From: Avipropionibacterium sp050157065
Lineage (GTDB): Bacteria; Actinomycetota; Actinomycetes; Propionibacteriales; Propionibacteriaceae
NCBI GenBank assembly: GCA_050157065.1
Contig: CP189573.1
DNA: 64,000 nucleotides
Strand: one strand, 5' to 3'
Shown here: positions 34,559-43,246 of the stretch, one piece after another
Layout: each line of letters starts with the position of its first letter
How positions within the stretch are numbered: position 1 is the first letter of the stretch
The notes under the pieces: generated by a model
The model's database searches: none
Told to the model about the DNA's origin: nothing
What the model saw: only the letters and a program-made list of their open reading frames with translations
Program-made: the position numbers and the translations under genes

Positions 34559-36820
34559 ATGACGCACCCACATCTGGATCCACGCCAGCCCCGACACGAT
34601 GAGAGCCCGGGCACCAACCCGCCGCTGCTGGCGTGGCTTCCCGAGCCCGACCAGACGCAGTTCCGCCTGGTGGTCTCACCCAACCCCGACCTGACGTCCC
34701 CCGTCCTCGACGTGACCACCACCGTCCCGATGTTCCTGCCGGAGCACGCCCTGACCCCCGGCCGCTACCACTGGAGCTGGTCCGCCGGTGACCGCCAGGC
34801 CGAGACCTTCACCTTCGACCTCACCGACGACGTCGTCGTGCTCGAGGTGCCGCCGGCCGCCGCATGGTTGTCCCGGATGTCGCCCAGCCACCCGCGGATC
34901 CACGTCCGCACCGAGGAGCTCCCGCAGCTGCGGGACCGGTTCGCCGACTCCCCACACCGGGAACAGGTCATCGCGTTGGCCGACGCCGCACTCGCCGAGC
35001 CGCACCACCTCGACGAACCGCCGTTCCTGCCCGACCGTGAGGTCGACGGCGACGAGGTCTGGTTCGCGGCCTGGCGCAAGGGGGTGTACGACACCCAGGG
35101 CTTCGCCCGCGGTGCCCAGCACCTGGCGCTGGCCCACCTCTTCACCGAGGACCGACGGTACGCCCGGGCCGCCTGCGAGCGGATGGATTCGTTGGCCCGT
35201 TGGGATCCGGAGGGTTCCACCGAGGTGCACGCCAACTCCGAGAACCACATGGCGACCATCTGGCACACCGCCAAGGTCACCGACTGGGTGTGGCACGAGT
35301 TCACCGACGAGGAACGTGCCCGCGTCGTCGACCACTACGCCCACCGGTGCCTGCTGCAGTTCCGTCAGCTCGCCGAGGAGGACGTGTACGGCGTCACCAA
35401 CTTCGACTCCCACTCGGGACGCAAGATCGTGTTCCTGGCGTTGTGGGCGATCGTGCTCGCCGACGAGGTGCCGGCCGCCCGCGAGTGGCTGGACTGGCTG
35501 CGCCCGGTGCTCGCCGGCATCTGGCCGGTGTGGGCCGGCGACGACGGCGCCTGGGCCGAAGGGGTGTCGTACGCGGCCGCGTACGTGGAGATCATGTCGA
35601 TGCTGGCGACCACGCTGAAGCACCAGGCCGAGGTCGACCTGTACCGCCGCCCGTTCTGGGCCGGTCACGGGCAGTGGCGTCGGTGGGCGTTCCCGCCGTA
35701 CGCGGAGTGGATGGGCTTCGGCGACGGCACCGACGCCTCGAGTGCCCGCAACTCCAACGCCCACCTGGTCGAACTGATCGCCCGGGAGACCGGTGACGGC
35801 AGCGTGATGGCCTACCTGCAGCAGGTGCAGGAGCAGGTGCACCGCGAGCGGGGCGGCACCGAGGACCCGAGTGCCGAGCAGGTGCTGGTCTCGTTGATCA
35901 CCGAGCTGCCCGAGCCGACGCGACCGACCGACGAGGTGGTGCGCCACTTCCCGTTCGCCGGGTGGGCCGCCGTCCGGTCCCACGTCGACGGCCCGGCCGG
36001 CGACGACGTCGCCGTGCTGTTCCGCAGCTCGCCGCTGGGATCGTGGAGCCACTCCCATGCCGACAACAACGACGTGGTGCTGCACGTGGCCGGCCAGGTG
36101 ATGTTGATGCCGAGCGGCTACTACGACGGCTACGCGACCGACCACCACGCCCACTGGGTGTGGCACACCAAGGCCCACAACTGCGTGACCCTCTCCGACG
36201 GCGGACAGTTGATGCGCAGCCGCGCCTCCACCGGGTCGATCGCGAAGCCGTACGTGGACGACAACCTGGTCCATCTGCTCGGCGTCGCCGATGCGTCCTA
36301 CCCGCAGGCCGACCGGTGCCGCCGCCACGTGATCACGTTCCGCGAGACCGGTGTGGTGCTGTTGCTCGACGACATGGTGCCGTTGGCCGAGAGTGACGTC
36401 GCGCTGCAGCACAACCTGCACTCCTACGCCGAGTTCGACCTCGACGACGCCGCCCGCCGGTTCACCCTGCAGCGGGGCCCTGCCACCGTGGTCGGCCAGG
36501 TGATGTGGCACCACACCGGCTTCTTCGAACGGTCGGCCGGCTGGTTCCCCGAGCCACTGCCGGAGCGTCGGGGCGATCAGCAGCACCACCTGCGGTTCTC
36601 CACCCCGCTGGGCCCGCGGGCGCTGGGCGTGCTGCTGGCGACCGGCACCGCCGACCGGGCTCCGGCCACGATCACCGCCGAGCAGGCCGACGGCCGGGAG
36701 TGGGCTCGCTTCGGCTCGGTCGAGGTGAGCACCCCGATCACCCCCGGCGACGAACTCGCGCGGATCACCGTCGGCGGACAGTCGTACACCGTCACACCCG
36801 ACGGCCTGCACCGCGACTGA
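34559..36820 (+). CDS. Heparinase II/III-like polysaccharide lyase
   Basis: A 753-residue two-domain protein. Residues 1-100 are beta-rich (a DUF4962-type start, TNPPLLAWLPEPDQTQFRLV); the middle is an alpha/alpha toroid with NFDSHSGRKIVFLALWAIVL and WAEGVSYAAAYVEIM; the C-terminal part is the heparinase II/III beta-sandwich with SPLGSWSHSHADNNDVVLHV (His near residue 500) and HHAHWVWHTKAHNCVTLSDG. There is no signal peptide, so it acts on imported oligosaccharides. With the PL8 lyase it suggests uronic-acid polysaccharide use. Confidence 0.82.
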   Translation: MTHPHLDPRQPRHDESPGTNPPLLAWLPEPDQTQFRLVVSPNPDLTSPVLDVTTTVPMFLPEHALTPGRYHWSWSAGDRQAETFTFDLTDDVVVLEVPPAAAWLSRMSPSHPRIHVRTEELPQLRDRFADSPHREQVIALADAALAEPHHLDEPPFLPDREVDGDEVWFAAWRKGVYDTQGFARGAQHLALAHLFTEDRRYARAACERMDSLARWDPEGSTEVHANSENHMATIWHTAKVTDWVWHEFTDEERARVVDHYAHRCLLQFRQLAEEDVYGVTNFDSHSGRKIVFLALWAIVLADEVPAAREWLDWLRPVLAGIWPVWAGDDGAWAEGVSYAAAYVEIMSMLATTLKHQAEVDLYRRPFWAGHGQWRRWAFPPYAEWMGFGDGTDASSARNSNAHLVELIARETGDGSVMAYLQQVQEQVHRERGGTEDPSAEQVLVSLITELPEPTRPTDEVVRHFPFAGWAAVRSHVDGPAGDDVAVLFRSSPLGSWSHSHADNNDVVLHVAGQVMLMPSGYYDGYATDHHAHWVWHTKAHNCVTLSDGGQLMRSRASTGSIAKPYVDDNLVHLLGVADASYPQADRCRRHVITFRETGVVLLLDDMVPLAESDVALQHNLHSYAEFDLDDAARRFTLQRGPATVVGQVMWHHTGFFERSAGWFPEPLPERRGDQQHHLRFSTPLGPRALGVLLATGTADRAPATITAEQADGREWARFGSVEVSTPITPGDELARITVGGQSYTVTPDGLHRD

Positions 36821-36824
36821 GGTG

Positions 36825-36942
36825 TACGATCGACGCACCGTCACACGGGGTGTCCTGCCGCACTGGTAGGGCTGAGATGAACGTCAGCGTTCGGACCCGA
36901 CGACCTGAACTCGATCATGCGAGCGGAGGGATCGTGACGGTG
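36825..36942 (+). promoter_or_regulatory. TPP (thiamine pyrophosphate) riboswitch with its -10 element
   Basis: A -10 TACGAT (36825-36830) precedes the aptamer. A nine-base P1 helix closes it (36836-36844 with 36934-36942). Inside are ACGGGGTG, GGGCTGAGAT, ACCCG, GACCTGAAC, GATCATGC and GCGGAGGGA, the conserved TPP (THI-box) core. A GGAGGG and an in-frame GTG (36934) sit in the 3' side of P1, and the tenA ribosome site GGAG (36974-36977) lies in a small hairpin with CTCC. Confidence 0.95.
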
Positions 36943-36984
36943 TGTCGTACCACGGCACCCCTTGCGCTGGCTCGGAGACCTCCG

Positions 36985-37701
36985 ATGACCACCACCATCA
37001 CCACGCCCGGCGCCACCGGCACTCCCAGCACTCCCGGGACGACCGGGGCCAGTGCCCGCTGGCGGGAGAAGTACGACCACCTGTTCGAGGCCTTCTGGGA
37101 GCACCCGTTCCTGGCCGGCCTGCGCGACGGCACCCTCGCGCCGGAGAAGGTGCTGCACTACGTCGGCCAGGACCACCAGTACCTGACCGCGTTCATGCGG
37201 TGCTACGGCCTGGGTGCGGCCGCCTCGCCCGACCGTGACTGGATCGGGTTCTTCACCGACCAGACCAACTTCCTGCTGCACGACGAGACCCACCCCCACC
37301 ACGTGATGTGCGATGCGGTGGGGGTGTCGTACGCCGAGGCGCAGGTGGAGCGGCTGGCACCGAGCGCGCAGGCCTACGTCAACCACATGATGGCGGCCGC
37401 GCACGACTCGTTGGGGGTGCTGATGGCGGCCCTGCTGCCGTGCCCGTGGACCTACATCTGGGCCGGCACCCGACTGCTGGCCGAGGCCCCGCCCGGCCCG
37501 GACAACCCGTTCGCCGGCTGGTGGGAGTTCTACGGTTCGCCGGACTGCCAGGGCCTGCTGGACGAGTTCTGCCGGCGGCTCGACGTGCTGGCCGCCGAGG
37601 CCGGTCCGGCCGAGCTGGCCCGGATGGAGGCCGCGTTCGAGCTGAGCTGTCACCACGAGACCCGCTTCTGGCAGATGGCGTGGAGCCGCGAGACCTGGTG
37701 A
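36985..37701 (+). CDS. tenA: Aminopyrimidine aminohydrolase / thiaminase II
   Basis: TenA salvages the thiamine pyrimidine moiety. The core of this 238-residue protein contains WEHPFLAGLRDGTL, GQDHQYLTAFMRCYG (catalytic Asp), LLPCPWTYIWAG with the active-site Cys (about residue 155) and CHHETRFWQMAW with Glu near the end, so it is of the Cys (TenA_C) type. A low-complexity Thr/Pro/Gly segment covers residues 1-22. ATG 36985 is chosen, with GGAG seven bases upstream. It is under the TPP riboswitch, so thiamine represses it. Confidence 0.93.
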   Translation: MTTTITTPGATGTPSTPGTTGASARWREKYDHLFEAFWEHPFLAGLRDGTLAPEKVLHYVGQDHQYLTAFMRCYGLGAAASPDRDWIGFFTDQTNFLLHDETHPHHVMCDAVGVSYAEAQVERLAPSAQAYVNHMMAAAHDSLGVLMAALLPCPWTYIWAGTRLLAEAPPGPDNPFAGWWEFYGSPDCQGLLDEFCRRLDVLAAEAGPAELARMEAAFELSCHHETRFWQMAWSRETW

Positions 37702-37716
37702 GGCGATCCGAGCCGT

Positions 37717-37753
37717 ACGGCCCCGGGCCCGTTCTGGACGGGCCCGGGGCCGT
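37717..37753 (+). terminator. Hairpin terminator after tenA
   Basis: A perfect 16-bp GC-rich stem (37717-37732 with 37738-37753) with a five-base loop, beginning 15 bases past the tenA stop. The korA promoter (TAGACT at 37767-37772) follows. Confidence 0.8.
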
Positions 37754-37816
37754 CGGGAGGCCGAACTAGACTGGGCCGAGTTCGCGCGCACCCCGCCAGA
37801 GAGGCATTCCATCAAC

Positions 37817-39697
37817 GTGGGCACAACCCAGTCACTCGATCGAGTGGTCATCCGATTCGCCGGCGACTCCGGCGACGGGATGCAGTTGACCGGCGACCGC
37901 TTCACCGCCGATTCCGCAACCTTCGGCAACGACATCTCGACCCTGCCGAACTTCCCGGCCGAGATCCGTGCCCCCCAGGGCACCCTGCCGGGCGTCTCGA
38001 GCTTCCAGGTCCACTTCGCCAACTACGACATCATGACCCCGGGCGACCGGCCCGATGTGCTGGTGGCGATGAACCCGGCAGCACTCAAGGCCAACATCGC
38101 CGACCTGCCGCGCGGTGGCGTGATCATCGCCGACGCGCACGAGTTCACCAAGCGCAACCTGACCAAGGTCGGTTACGACGCCGACCCGTTGACCGACGAC
38201 AGCCTCGCCGACTACCAGGTCCACCCGCTGGACCTGACCGGCATGACGGTCGAGGCGGTCAAGGAGTTCGGCCTCAACCGCAAGGACGCCTCGCGGGCCA
38301 AGAACATGTTCGCGCTCGGCCTGCTGTCGTGGATGTACCACCGGCCCACCGAGGGTACGATCTCGTTCCTGGCGCAGAAGTTCGCCAAGGTCCCGGCGAT
38401 CCGCGACGCCAACATCACCGCGTTCAAGACCGGCCACGCCTTCGGCGAGACGACCGAGGCGTTCGCGGTCACCTACGAGGTGGCGCCGGCCCCGATGCCG
38501 GCCGGCGACTACCGGCAGATCTCCGGCAACGCCGCACTGGCCCTCGGCCTGGTCGCCGCCTCGCAGAAGGCCCGCCTGCCGCTGTTCCTCGGCGCCTACC
38601 CGATCACCCCGGCCTCCGACGTGCTGCACGAGCTGAGCAAGCACAAGCGGTTCGGGGTCACCACCTTCCAGGCCGAGGACGAGATCGCCGCCGTCGGTGC
38701 CGCACTCGGCGCCAGCTTCGCCGGGCACCTCGGGGTCACCACCTCGTCCGGCCCCGGCATCGCGCTGAAGGCCGAGACCATCGGGCTGGCCGTGATGACC
38801 GAGCTGCCGCTGGTGATCTGCGACATCCAGCGCGCCGGACCGTCCACCGGGTTGCCGACCAAGACCGAGCAGTCCGACCTGCTGCAGGTGATGTTCGGCC
38901 GCAACGGCGAGGCGCCGATCCCGGTGCTGGCCGCCCAGTCGCCGTCCGACTGCTTCGCGACGGCGATCGAGGCCGTCCGGATCGCGATCAACTACCGGAC
39001 CCCGGTGATGGTGCTGTCCGACGGCTACCTGGCGAACGGCGCCGAGCCGTGGCGGGTCCCCGACCTGTCCCGGATCGACCCGATCGACCCGGACTTCGCG
39101 ACCGAGCCGAACGGCACCGACAAGAAGGGCAACCCGGTCTTCCACCCGTACGTGCGTGATCCGAAGACACTGGCCCGACCGTGGGCCATCCCCGGCACGG
39201 CGGGCCTGGAGCACCGGATCGGCGGCATCGAGAAGGACGCCGTCACCGGCAACGTGTCGTACGACCCGAACAACCACGAGGAGATGGTCCGGACCCGGCA
39301 GCAGAAGGTCGACGGCATCGCCGACGTGCTGCCCGAGCTGTCGGTCGACGACCCGACCGGCGACGCCCGGGTGCTGGTGCTCGGCTGGGGGTCGACGTAC
39401 GGCCCGATCACCGCCGCGGTCCGCCGCGTCCGCAAGGAGGGGATGGCGGTCGCGCAGACCCACCTGCGTCACCTCAACCCGTTCCCCGCCAACCTCGGCG
39501 ACGTCCTCCGTTCGTACGAGCGGGTGATCGTCCCCGAGATGAACCTGGGCCAGCTGGCGATGCTGCTGCGGGCCAAATACCTGGTCGACGTCCACAGCTA
39601 CGCCCGGGTGCGTGGCCTGCCGATCTCGCTGAGCGAGTTGGCCCTCGACCTGCAGACCGAGATCGAATCGCTCCCCGCGAAGGAGGACGTGCGATGA
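37817..39697 (+). CDS. korA: 2-oxoglutarate:ferredoxin oxidoreductase, alpha (fused gamma-alpha) subunit
   Basis: A 626-residue KorA. Residues 1-190 are the gamma-type domain (RVVIRFAGDSGDGMQLTGDR) and the remainder the alpha domain (NAALALGLVAASQKARLPLF, GAYPITPASDVLHELSKHK). With KorB it converts 2-oxoglutarate to succinyl-CoA, or the reverse, and reduces ferredoxin, replacing a classical 2-oxoglutarate dehydrogenase. The start is GTG 37817; its ribosome site (GAGAGG) is unusually far at about 12 bases. TGA overlaps the korB ATG. Confidence 0.93.
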   Translation: MGTTQSLDRVVIRFAGDSGDGMQLTGDRFTADSATFGNDISTLPNFPAEIRAPQGTLPGVSSFQVHFANYDIMTPGDRPDVLVAMNPAALKANIADLPRGGVIIADAHEFTKRNLTKVGYDADPLTDDSLADYQVHPLDLTGMTVEAVKEFGLNRKDASRAKNMFALGLLSWMYHRPTEGTISFLAQKFAKVPAIRDANITAFKTGHAFGETTEAFAVTYEVAPAPMPAGDYRQISGNAALALGLVAASQKARLPLFLGAYPITPASDVLHELSKHKRFGVTTFQAEDEIAAVGAALGASFAGHLGVTTSSGPGIALKAETIGLAVMTELPLVICDIQRAGPSTGLPTKTEQSDLLQVMFGRNGEAPIPVLAAQSPSDCFATAIEAVRIAINYRTPVMVLSDGYLANGAEPWRVPDLSRIDPIDPDFATEPNGTDKKGNPVFHPYVRDPKTLARPWAIPGTAGLEHRIGGIEKDAVTGNVSYDPNNHEEMVRTRQQKVDGIADVLPELSVDDPTGDARVLVLGWGSTYGPITAAVRRVRKEGMAVAQTHLRHLNPFPANLGDVLRSYERVIVPEMNLGQLAMLLRAKYLVDVHSYARVRGLPISLSELALDLQTEIESLPAKEDVR

Positions 39698-40806
39698 CAC
39701 TCACCAACGACACCGGCACCAACACCGACGCCAACAGTGACACCGACAGGGGCTTCAACAGCCTGAAGGGTGTGCCGCTGTCGATCGAGCCGCTGAACCG
39801 CAAGGACTTCACCTCCGACCAGGAGGTCCGGTGGTGCCCCGGCTGTGGCGACTACGCCATCCTGGCCGCCTTCCTGGGCTTCATGCCCGAGCTCGGCATA
39901 CGCCGCGAGAACTCGGTGATCATCTCCGGCATCGGCTGTGCCGCCCGGTTCCCGTACTACGTCGACAGCTACGGGATGCACTCGATCCACGGTCGTGCCC
40001 CGGCGATCGCGACCGGGGTCGCCACCGCCCGCCCCGACCTCGCGGTCTGGGTGGTGACCGGTGACGGTGACGCCCTGTCGATCGGTGGCAACCACCTGAT
40101 CCACGCCCTGCGGCGCAACGTCAACATCACGATCCTGCTGTTCAACAACCAGATCTACGGGTTGACCAAGGGTCAGTACTCCCCCACCTCCGAGGCGGGC
40201 AAGGTGACCAAGTCCACCCCGATGGGTTCGGTCGACGCCCCGTTCAACCCGCTCGCCCTGGCGTTGGGTGCCGAGGCCAGCTTCGTGGCGCGCACCATCG
40301 ACTCCGACCGCAAGCACCTGACCGAGGTGCTGAAGGAGGCGTCGCGTCACCGTGGGTCGTCGTTCGTCGAGATCTACCAGAACTGCCCGATCTTCAACGA
40401 CGGTGCGTTCGACGAGTTGAAGGACTCCGAGACCTCCGCCGAGGCGGTGATCCGGTTGCAGCACGGTGAGCCGATCGTGTTCGGCAACGAGGGCCGGCTC
40501 GGGGTGCGACGTCACCCCGACACGGGCAGCCTCGAGGTCGTCGAGGTGGCCGAGGTCGGCCGCGACGCGCTGGTCGTCCATGACGCCCACGACCCCGACC
40601 CCTCGTACGCCTTCGCGCTCAGCCGGCTCAGCAAGCCGGGCGCGATGACCCGTTCCCCGATCGGGGTGCTGCGTCAGGTCGAGCGGCCCTCGTACGACGA
40701 CCAGGTCCGCGACCAGCTCGCGACCGCCACCGGCGACTCCGAGCCGGACGAGGCGGAGCTGCAGCAACTGATCCTGGGCAATGACACCTGGACCGTCGCC
40801 GGATGA
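39694..40806 (+). CDS. korB: 2-oxoglutarate:ferredoxin oxidoreductase, beta subunit
   Basis: A 370-residue KorB. The cluster and TPP sites are visible: WCPGCGDYAILAAF (residues 47-60), GIGCAARFPYYVDSYG, GDGDALSIGGNHLIHALRRN (TPP) and IYQNCPIFNDGA (fourth Cys). ATG 39694 has AAGGAGG seven bases upstream and overlaps the korA stop. The N-terminal 25 residues are a disordered Asn/Thr/Asp-rich segment. Confidence 0.94.
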   Translation: MTLTNDTGTNTDANSDTDRGFNSLKGVPLSIEPLNRKDFTSDQEVRWCPGCGDYAILAAFLGFMPELGIRRENSVIISGIGCAARFPYYVDSYGMHSIHGRAPAIATGVATARPDLAVWVVTGDGDALSIGGNHLIHALRRNVNITILLFNNQIYGLTKGQYSPTSEAGKVTKSTPMGSVDAPFNPLALALGAEASFVARTIDSDRKHLTEVLKEASRHRGSSFVEIYQNCPIFNDGAFDELKDSETSAEAVIRLQHGEPIVFGNEGRLGVRRHPDTGSLEVVEVAEVGRDALVVHDAHDPDPSYAFALSRLSKPGAMTRSPIGVLRQVERPSYDDQVRDQLATATGDSEPDEAELQQLILGNDTWTVAG

Positions 40807-40828
40807 CCGGAACCCCGTTCCGGGCCGA

Positions 40829-41773
40829 ATGACCCGCCCCGGCGGGGTCGGCTACGCAGTCCTCGCGTACGGGTCCTGGGGCCTGGTCCCGCTGTTCTGG
40901 CCGTTGATCGGGCCGGTCCACAGCGTGGAGGTGCTGGCGCACCGCGTGGTCTGGTCGCTGGTGTTCGCCGTTGTCGGTTGGGGTGCCCTGGCGCTGTGGC
41001 GCCGCGGCATCCCTGACGCGGTGGGGCTGAAGTCGCTCCGGCGACCGCGGACCGTCCTGCTGCTGGTGTTGGCCTCGATCGCGATCTCGATCAACTGGGG
41101 CGTCTTCATCTTCGCGGTGCAGCAGGGCCGGATGGTGGAGACCGCGCTCGGCTACTACGTCAACCCGATCCTGTCGATCGTGCTGGGCGTGGTGGTGCTG
41201 TCGGAGCGGCTGCGCCGGTTGCAGTGGGTCGCGGTCGGGATCGCTGCCCTCGCCGTGGTCGTGCTGACCACCACGTACGGCCGGGTGCCGTGGATCTCGC
41301 TGACCCTGGCCGTCAGCTTCGGCTGTTACGGGCTGCTGAAGAAGCGGATCCGGTTGGGTGCGCTGACCTCGCTGCTGGTGGAGTCGGCGGTGCTGACCCC
41401 GGTGGCACTGGCATTCCTGGTGGTGCTGGCCCAGTGGCAGCCCCCGGCATTCGACCCGGTGGGCGACCCGCGGACGTCAATTCTGCTGGTCCTGGCGGGT
41501 TTGGTGACCCTGTTACCCTTGATATGGTTTTCCGCCGCCGCTGCACGGGTCCCACTGAGCCTGCTCGGGATGTTGCAGTACATCACACCCACCATGCAGT
41601 TTCTGGTGGGCGTTCTGATCCTCGCCGAGCCGATGCCCCCGGGTCGCTGGATCGGATTCGCCCTCGTGTGGTTGTCCCTCGTCATCTTGTCGGCTGACGG
41701 ACTTCGTCGGTGGAAGGGGAACCGCAGGCCACCGGAGTGCGTCCCTCCGGAGGGTCTTGCTGCACGCCGTTGA
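40829..41773 (+). CDS. rarD: EamA family transporter, RarD-like
   Basis: A 314-residue protein with about ten transmembrane helices forming two EamA repeats. GVGYAVLAYGSWGLVPLFWP, AHRVVWSLVFAVVGWGAL, NPILSIVLGVVVLSERLRRLQ and YITPTMQFLVGVLILAEPMP are the RarD set. Function in E. coli RarD is not firmly known. ATG 40829 is chosen because a start at 40781 would lie inside korB; no clear ribosome site is present. Confidence 0.85.
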   Translation: MTRPGGVGYAVLAYGSWGLVPLFWPLIGPVHSVEVLAHRVVWSLVFAVVGWGALALWRRGIPDAVGLKSLRRPRTVLLLVLASIAISINWGVFIFAVQQGRMVETALGYYVNPILSIVLGVVVLSERLRRLQWVAVGIAALAVVVLTTTYGRVPWISLTLAVSFGCYGLLKKRIRLGALTSLLVESAVLTPVALAFLVVLAQWQPPAFDPVGDPRTSILLVLAGLVTLLPLIWFSAAAARVPLSLLGMLQYITPTMQFLVGVLILAEPMPPGRWIGFALVWLSLVILSADGLRRWKGNRRPPECVPPEGLAARR

Positions 41774-41883
41774 ACCGCGACGTCCGGTATCGTTCGGGCG
41801 TTGATGCCACCGGTCTGTCGGACGCAGCAGGACTCAACGACACGTTTGGATCGCCCCGCGGGGGCACACGATGGGAGACAACC

Positions 41884-43173
41884 ATGAGCGGCAACTACCC
41901 GGGACAGCCGGGCGGCCCCGGCCCCAACTACGGTGGGCCTCCGCCCGGCCCGCAATTCGGTCCGTCATCCGGCCAGTCGGGTCCGCCCGGAGGATTCGAG
42001 GAGCCCCCGATGTCGTCCGGAAGCGCGAACCCGCCGGCCGGCCCCGGCTACGGTGGTCCGCCGGCTTCTGCGGCGAGCGCCTCGGGCCCCGGCTACCAGC
42101 AGCAGTACGGCATGAGCCCCACCACCCAGATGGGCCCCGGACCGGCGGGCAGCCAGATGGGCCCCGGCGTTCCGCCCGGCGCGCCGAAGAAGAAGTCGAA
42201 CGGGCCGATGATCGCGTTGATCTCCTCGATCGCCGCCGTCGTGGTGATCGCCGCCATCGTGGCCGGCGTGGTGCTGAGCCGTGGCGCCGGCGGTTTCGGC
42301 GGCGGTGGCCCCACCGAAGCGGTGCAGGGCTACTTCGACGCCATCGTCGCCGGTGACGCCGAAGCCGCACTCGGCTACGCACAGGTCGACCCGACCGACA
42401 AGACGTTCCTCACCAACGAGGTGCTGACCAAGTCGAACGAGCTCGCCCCCATCACCAACGTGGTGGTCGCCGAGGTCGACGACGACTACATCTACGAGGT
42501 GCCGGTCAGCTTCACCATCGGTGAGCGCAACATCAACGCCAACATCCGCGTCGAGGAGATCGGCAACGACTGGAAGCTCCAGTCGGTCGCCGCCGAGGTC
42601 AACATCGAGTACCTGGGCATCAAGCCGACGATCAACGGGGTCGCCGCGACCGCCAATAAGGTCTTCCTGTTCCCGGGCACCTACCAGTTCTCGACCGGCA
42701 ACGAGTACGTGACCTTCCCGGAGGGCAAGGACGTCATCACCGTCGACCAGCCGAGCCGGTTCTCCTCGTCCTCGATCAGCGAGATGCAGCCCACGCTGAC
42801 CGAGGAGGGCAGTGCTGCGATGATCGCCGCCGCCAACAAGAGCCTCGACGCCTGCCTCGCCAAGAAGGAGCTCGCCCCCGAGGGCTGCCCCATCCAGGCG
42901 CGGCCGAACCTCGAGAACGGTGCCATCAAGCTGGACATGAACTCGTTGAAATTCACCAAGGAGGGTGACCAGTTCGCCGACGCCGAGCCGCGTCTGGAGC
43001 GGGAGAATCCGCTCACCGCGACCTTCCGGTACTACCCGAAGATCAAGTACTACGTCACGGGTACCAAGAACGGTAGTGGGGTCTACTTCGACGCTCGCCT
43101 CCGTACGACCGACACGAACATCGCGACGATGGACTTCTCCGGCGAGGAGCCGAAGTTCAGCTGGACCTCCTGA
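41884..43173 (+). CDS. Membrane-anchored protein with Gly/Pro-rich N-terminus, unknown function
   Basis: A 429-residue protein. Residues 1-100 are a Pro/Gly-rich cytosolic region (NYPGQPGGPGPNYGGPPPGP), then KKKS and one transmembrane helix (IALISSIAAVVVIAAIVAGVV, about 108-130). The remaining 300 residues should be outside the membrane: a DUF4878-like segment (AVQGYFDAIVAGDAEAALGY) and a second beta-rich domain with one Cys pair (DACLAKKELAPEGC). ATG 41884 has GGGAGA upstream. I do not recognise a function; similar architectures occur in actinobacterial lipid or cell-envelope proteins. Confidence 0.75.
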   Translation: MSGNYPGQPGGPGPNYGGPPPGPQFGPSSGQSGPPGGFEEPPMSSGSANPPAGPGYGGPPASAASASGPGYQQQYGMSPTTQMGPGPAGSQMGPGVPPGAPKKKSNGPMIALISSIAAVVVIAAIVAGVVLSRGAGGFGGGGPTEAVQGYFDAIVAGDAEAALGYAQVDPTDKTFLTNEVLTKSNELAPITNVVVAEVDDDYIYEVPVSFTIGERNINANIRVEEIGNDWKLQSVAAEVNIEYLGIKPTINGVAATANKVFLFPGTYQFSTGNEYVTFPEGKDVITVDQPSRFSSSSISEMQPTLTEEGSAAMIAAANKSLDACLAKKELAPEGCPIQARPNLENGAIKLDMNSLKFTKEGDQFADAEPRLERENPLTATFRYYPKIKYYVTGTKNGSGVYFDARLRTTDTNIATMDFSGEEPKFSWTS

Positions 43174-43202
43174 TCCGCGTCAGTCCCTGACGTCCGACAC
43201 CT

Positions 43203-43246
43203 GAATCGGTCACGTCCCCCGATAGATTGGGGGACGTGACCGATTC
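43203..43246 (+). promoter_or_regulatory. Perfect 18-bp inverted repeat around the M13 peptidase start
   Basis: GAATCGGTCACGTCCCCC (43203-43220) and its exact reverse complement (43229-43246) flank an eight-base loop GATAGATT. The loop holds TAGATT, which is followed by seven bases and the GTG 43236, a leaderless-type -10. The GTG lies inside the right arm. It may be a repressor operator, a terminator for the upstream gene, or both. Confidence 0.85.

Noticed and set aside
34676..36844. Minus-strand 722-codon open frame opposite the heparinase-like gene
   Set aside because: Antisense shadow, Gly/Val/His-rich with no family features.
37832..39700. Minus-strand 622-codon open frame opposite korA
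   Set aside because: Antisense shadow; composition is driven by korA codon bias and its translation has no recognisable motif.
40781..40828. Earlier start for rarD
   Set aside because: It would overlap the end of korB and add 16 residues before the conserved start; no ribosome site supports it.
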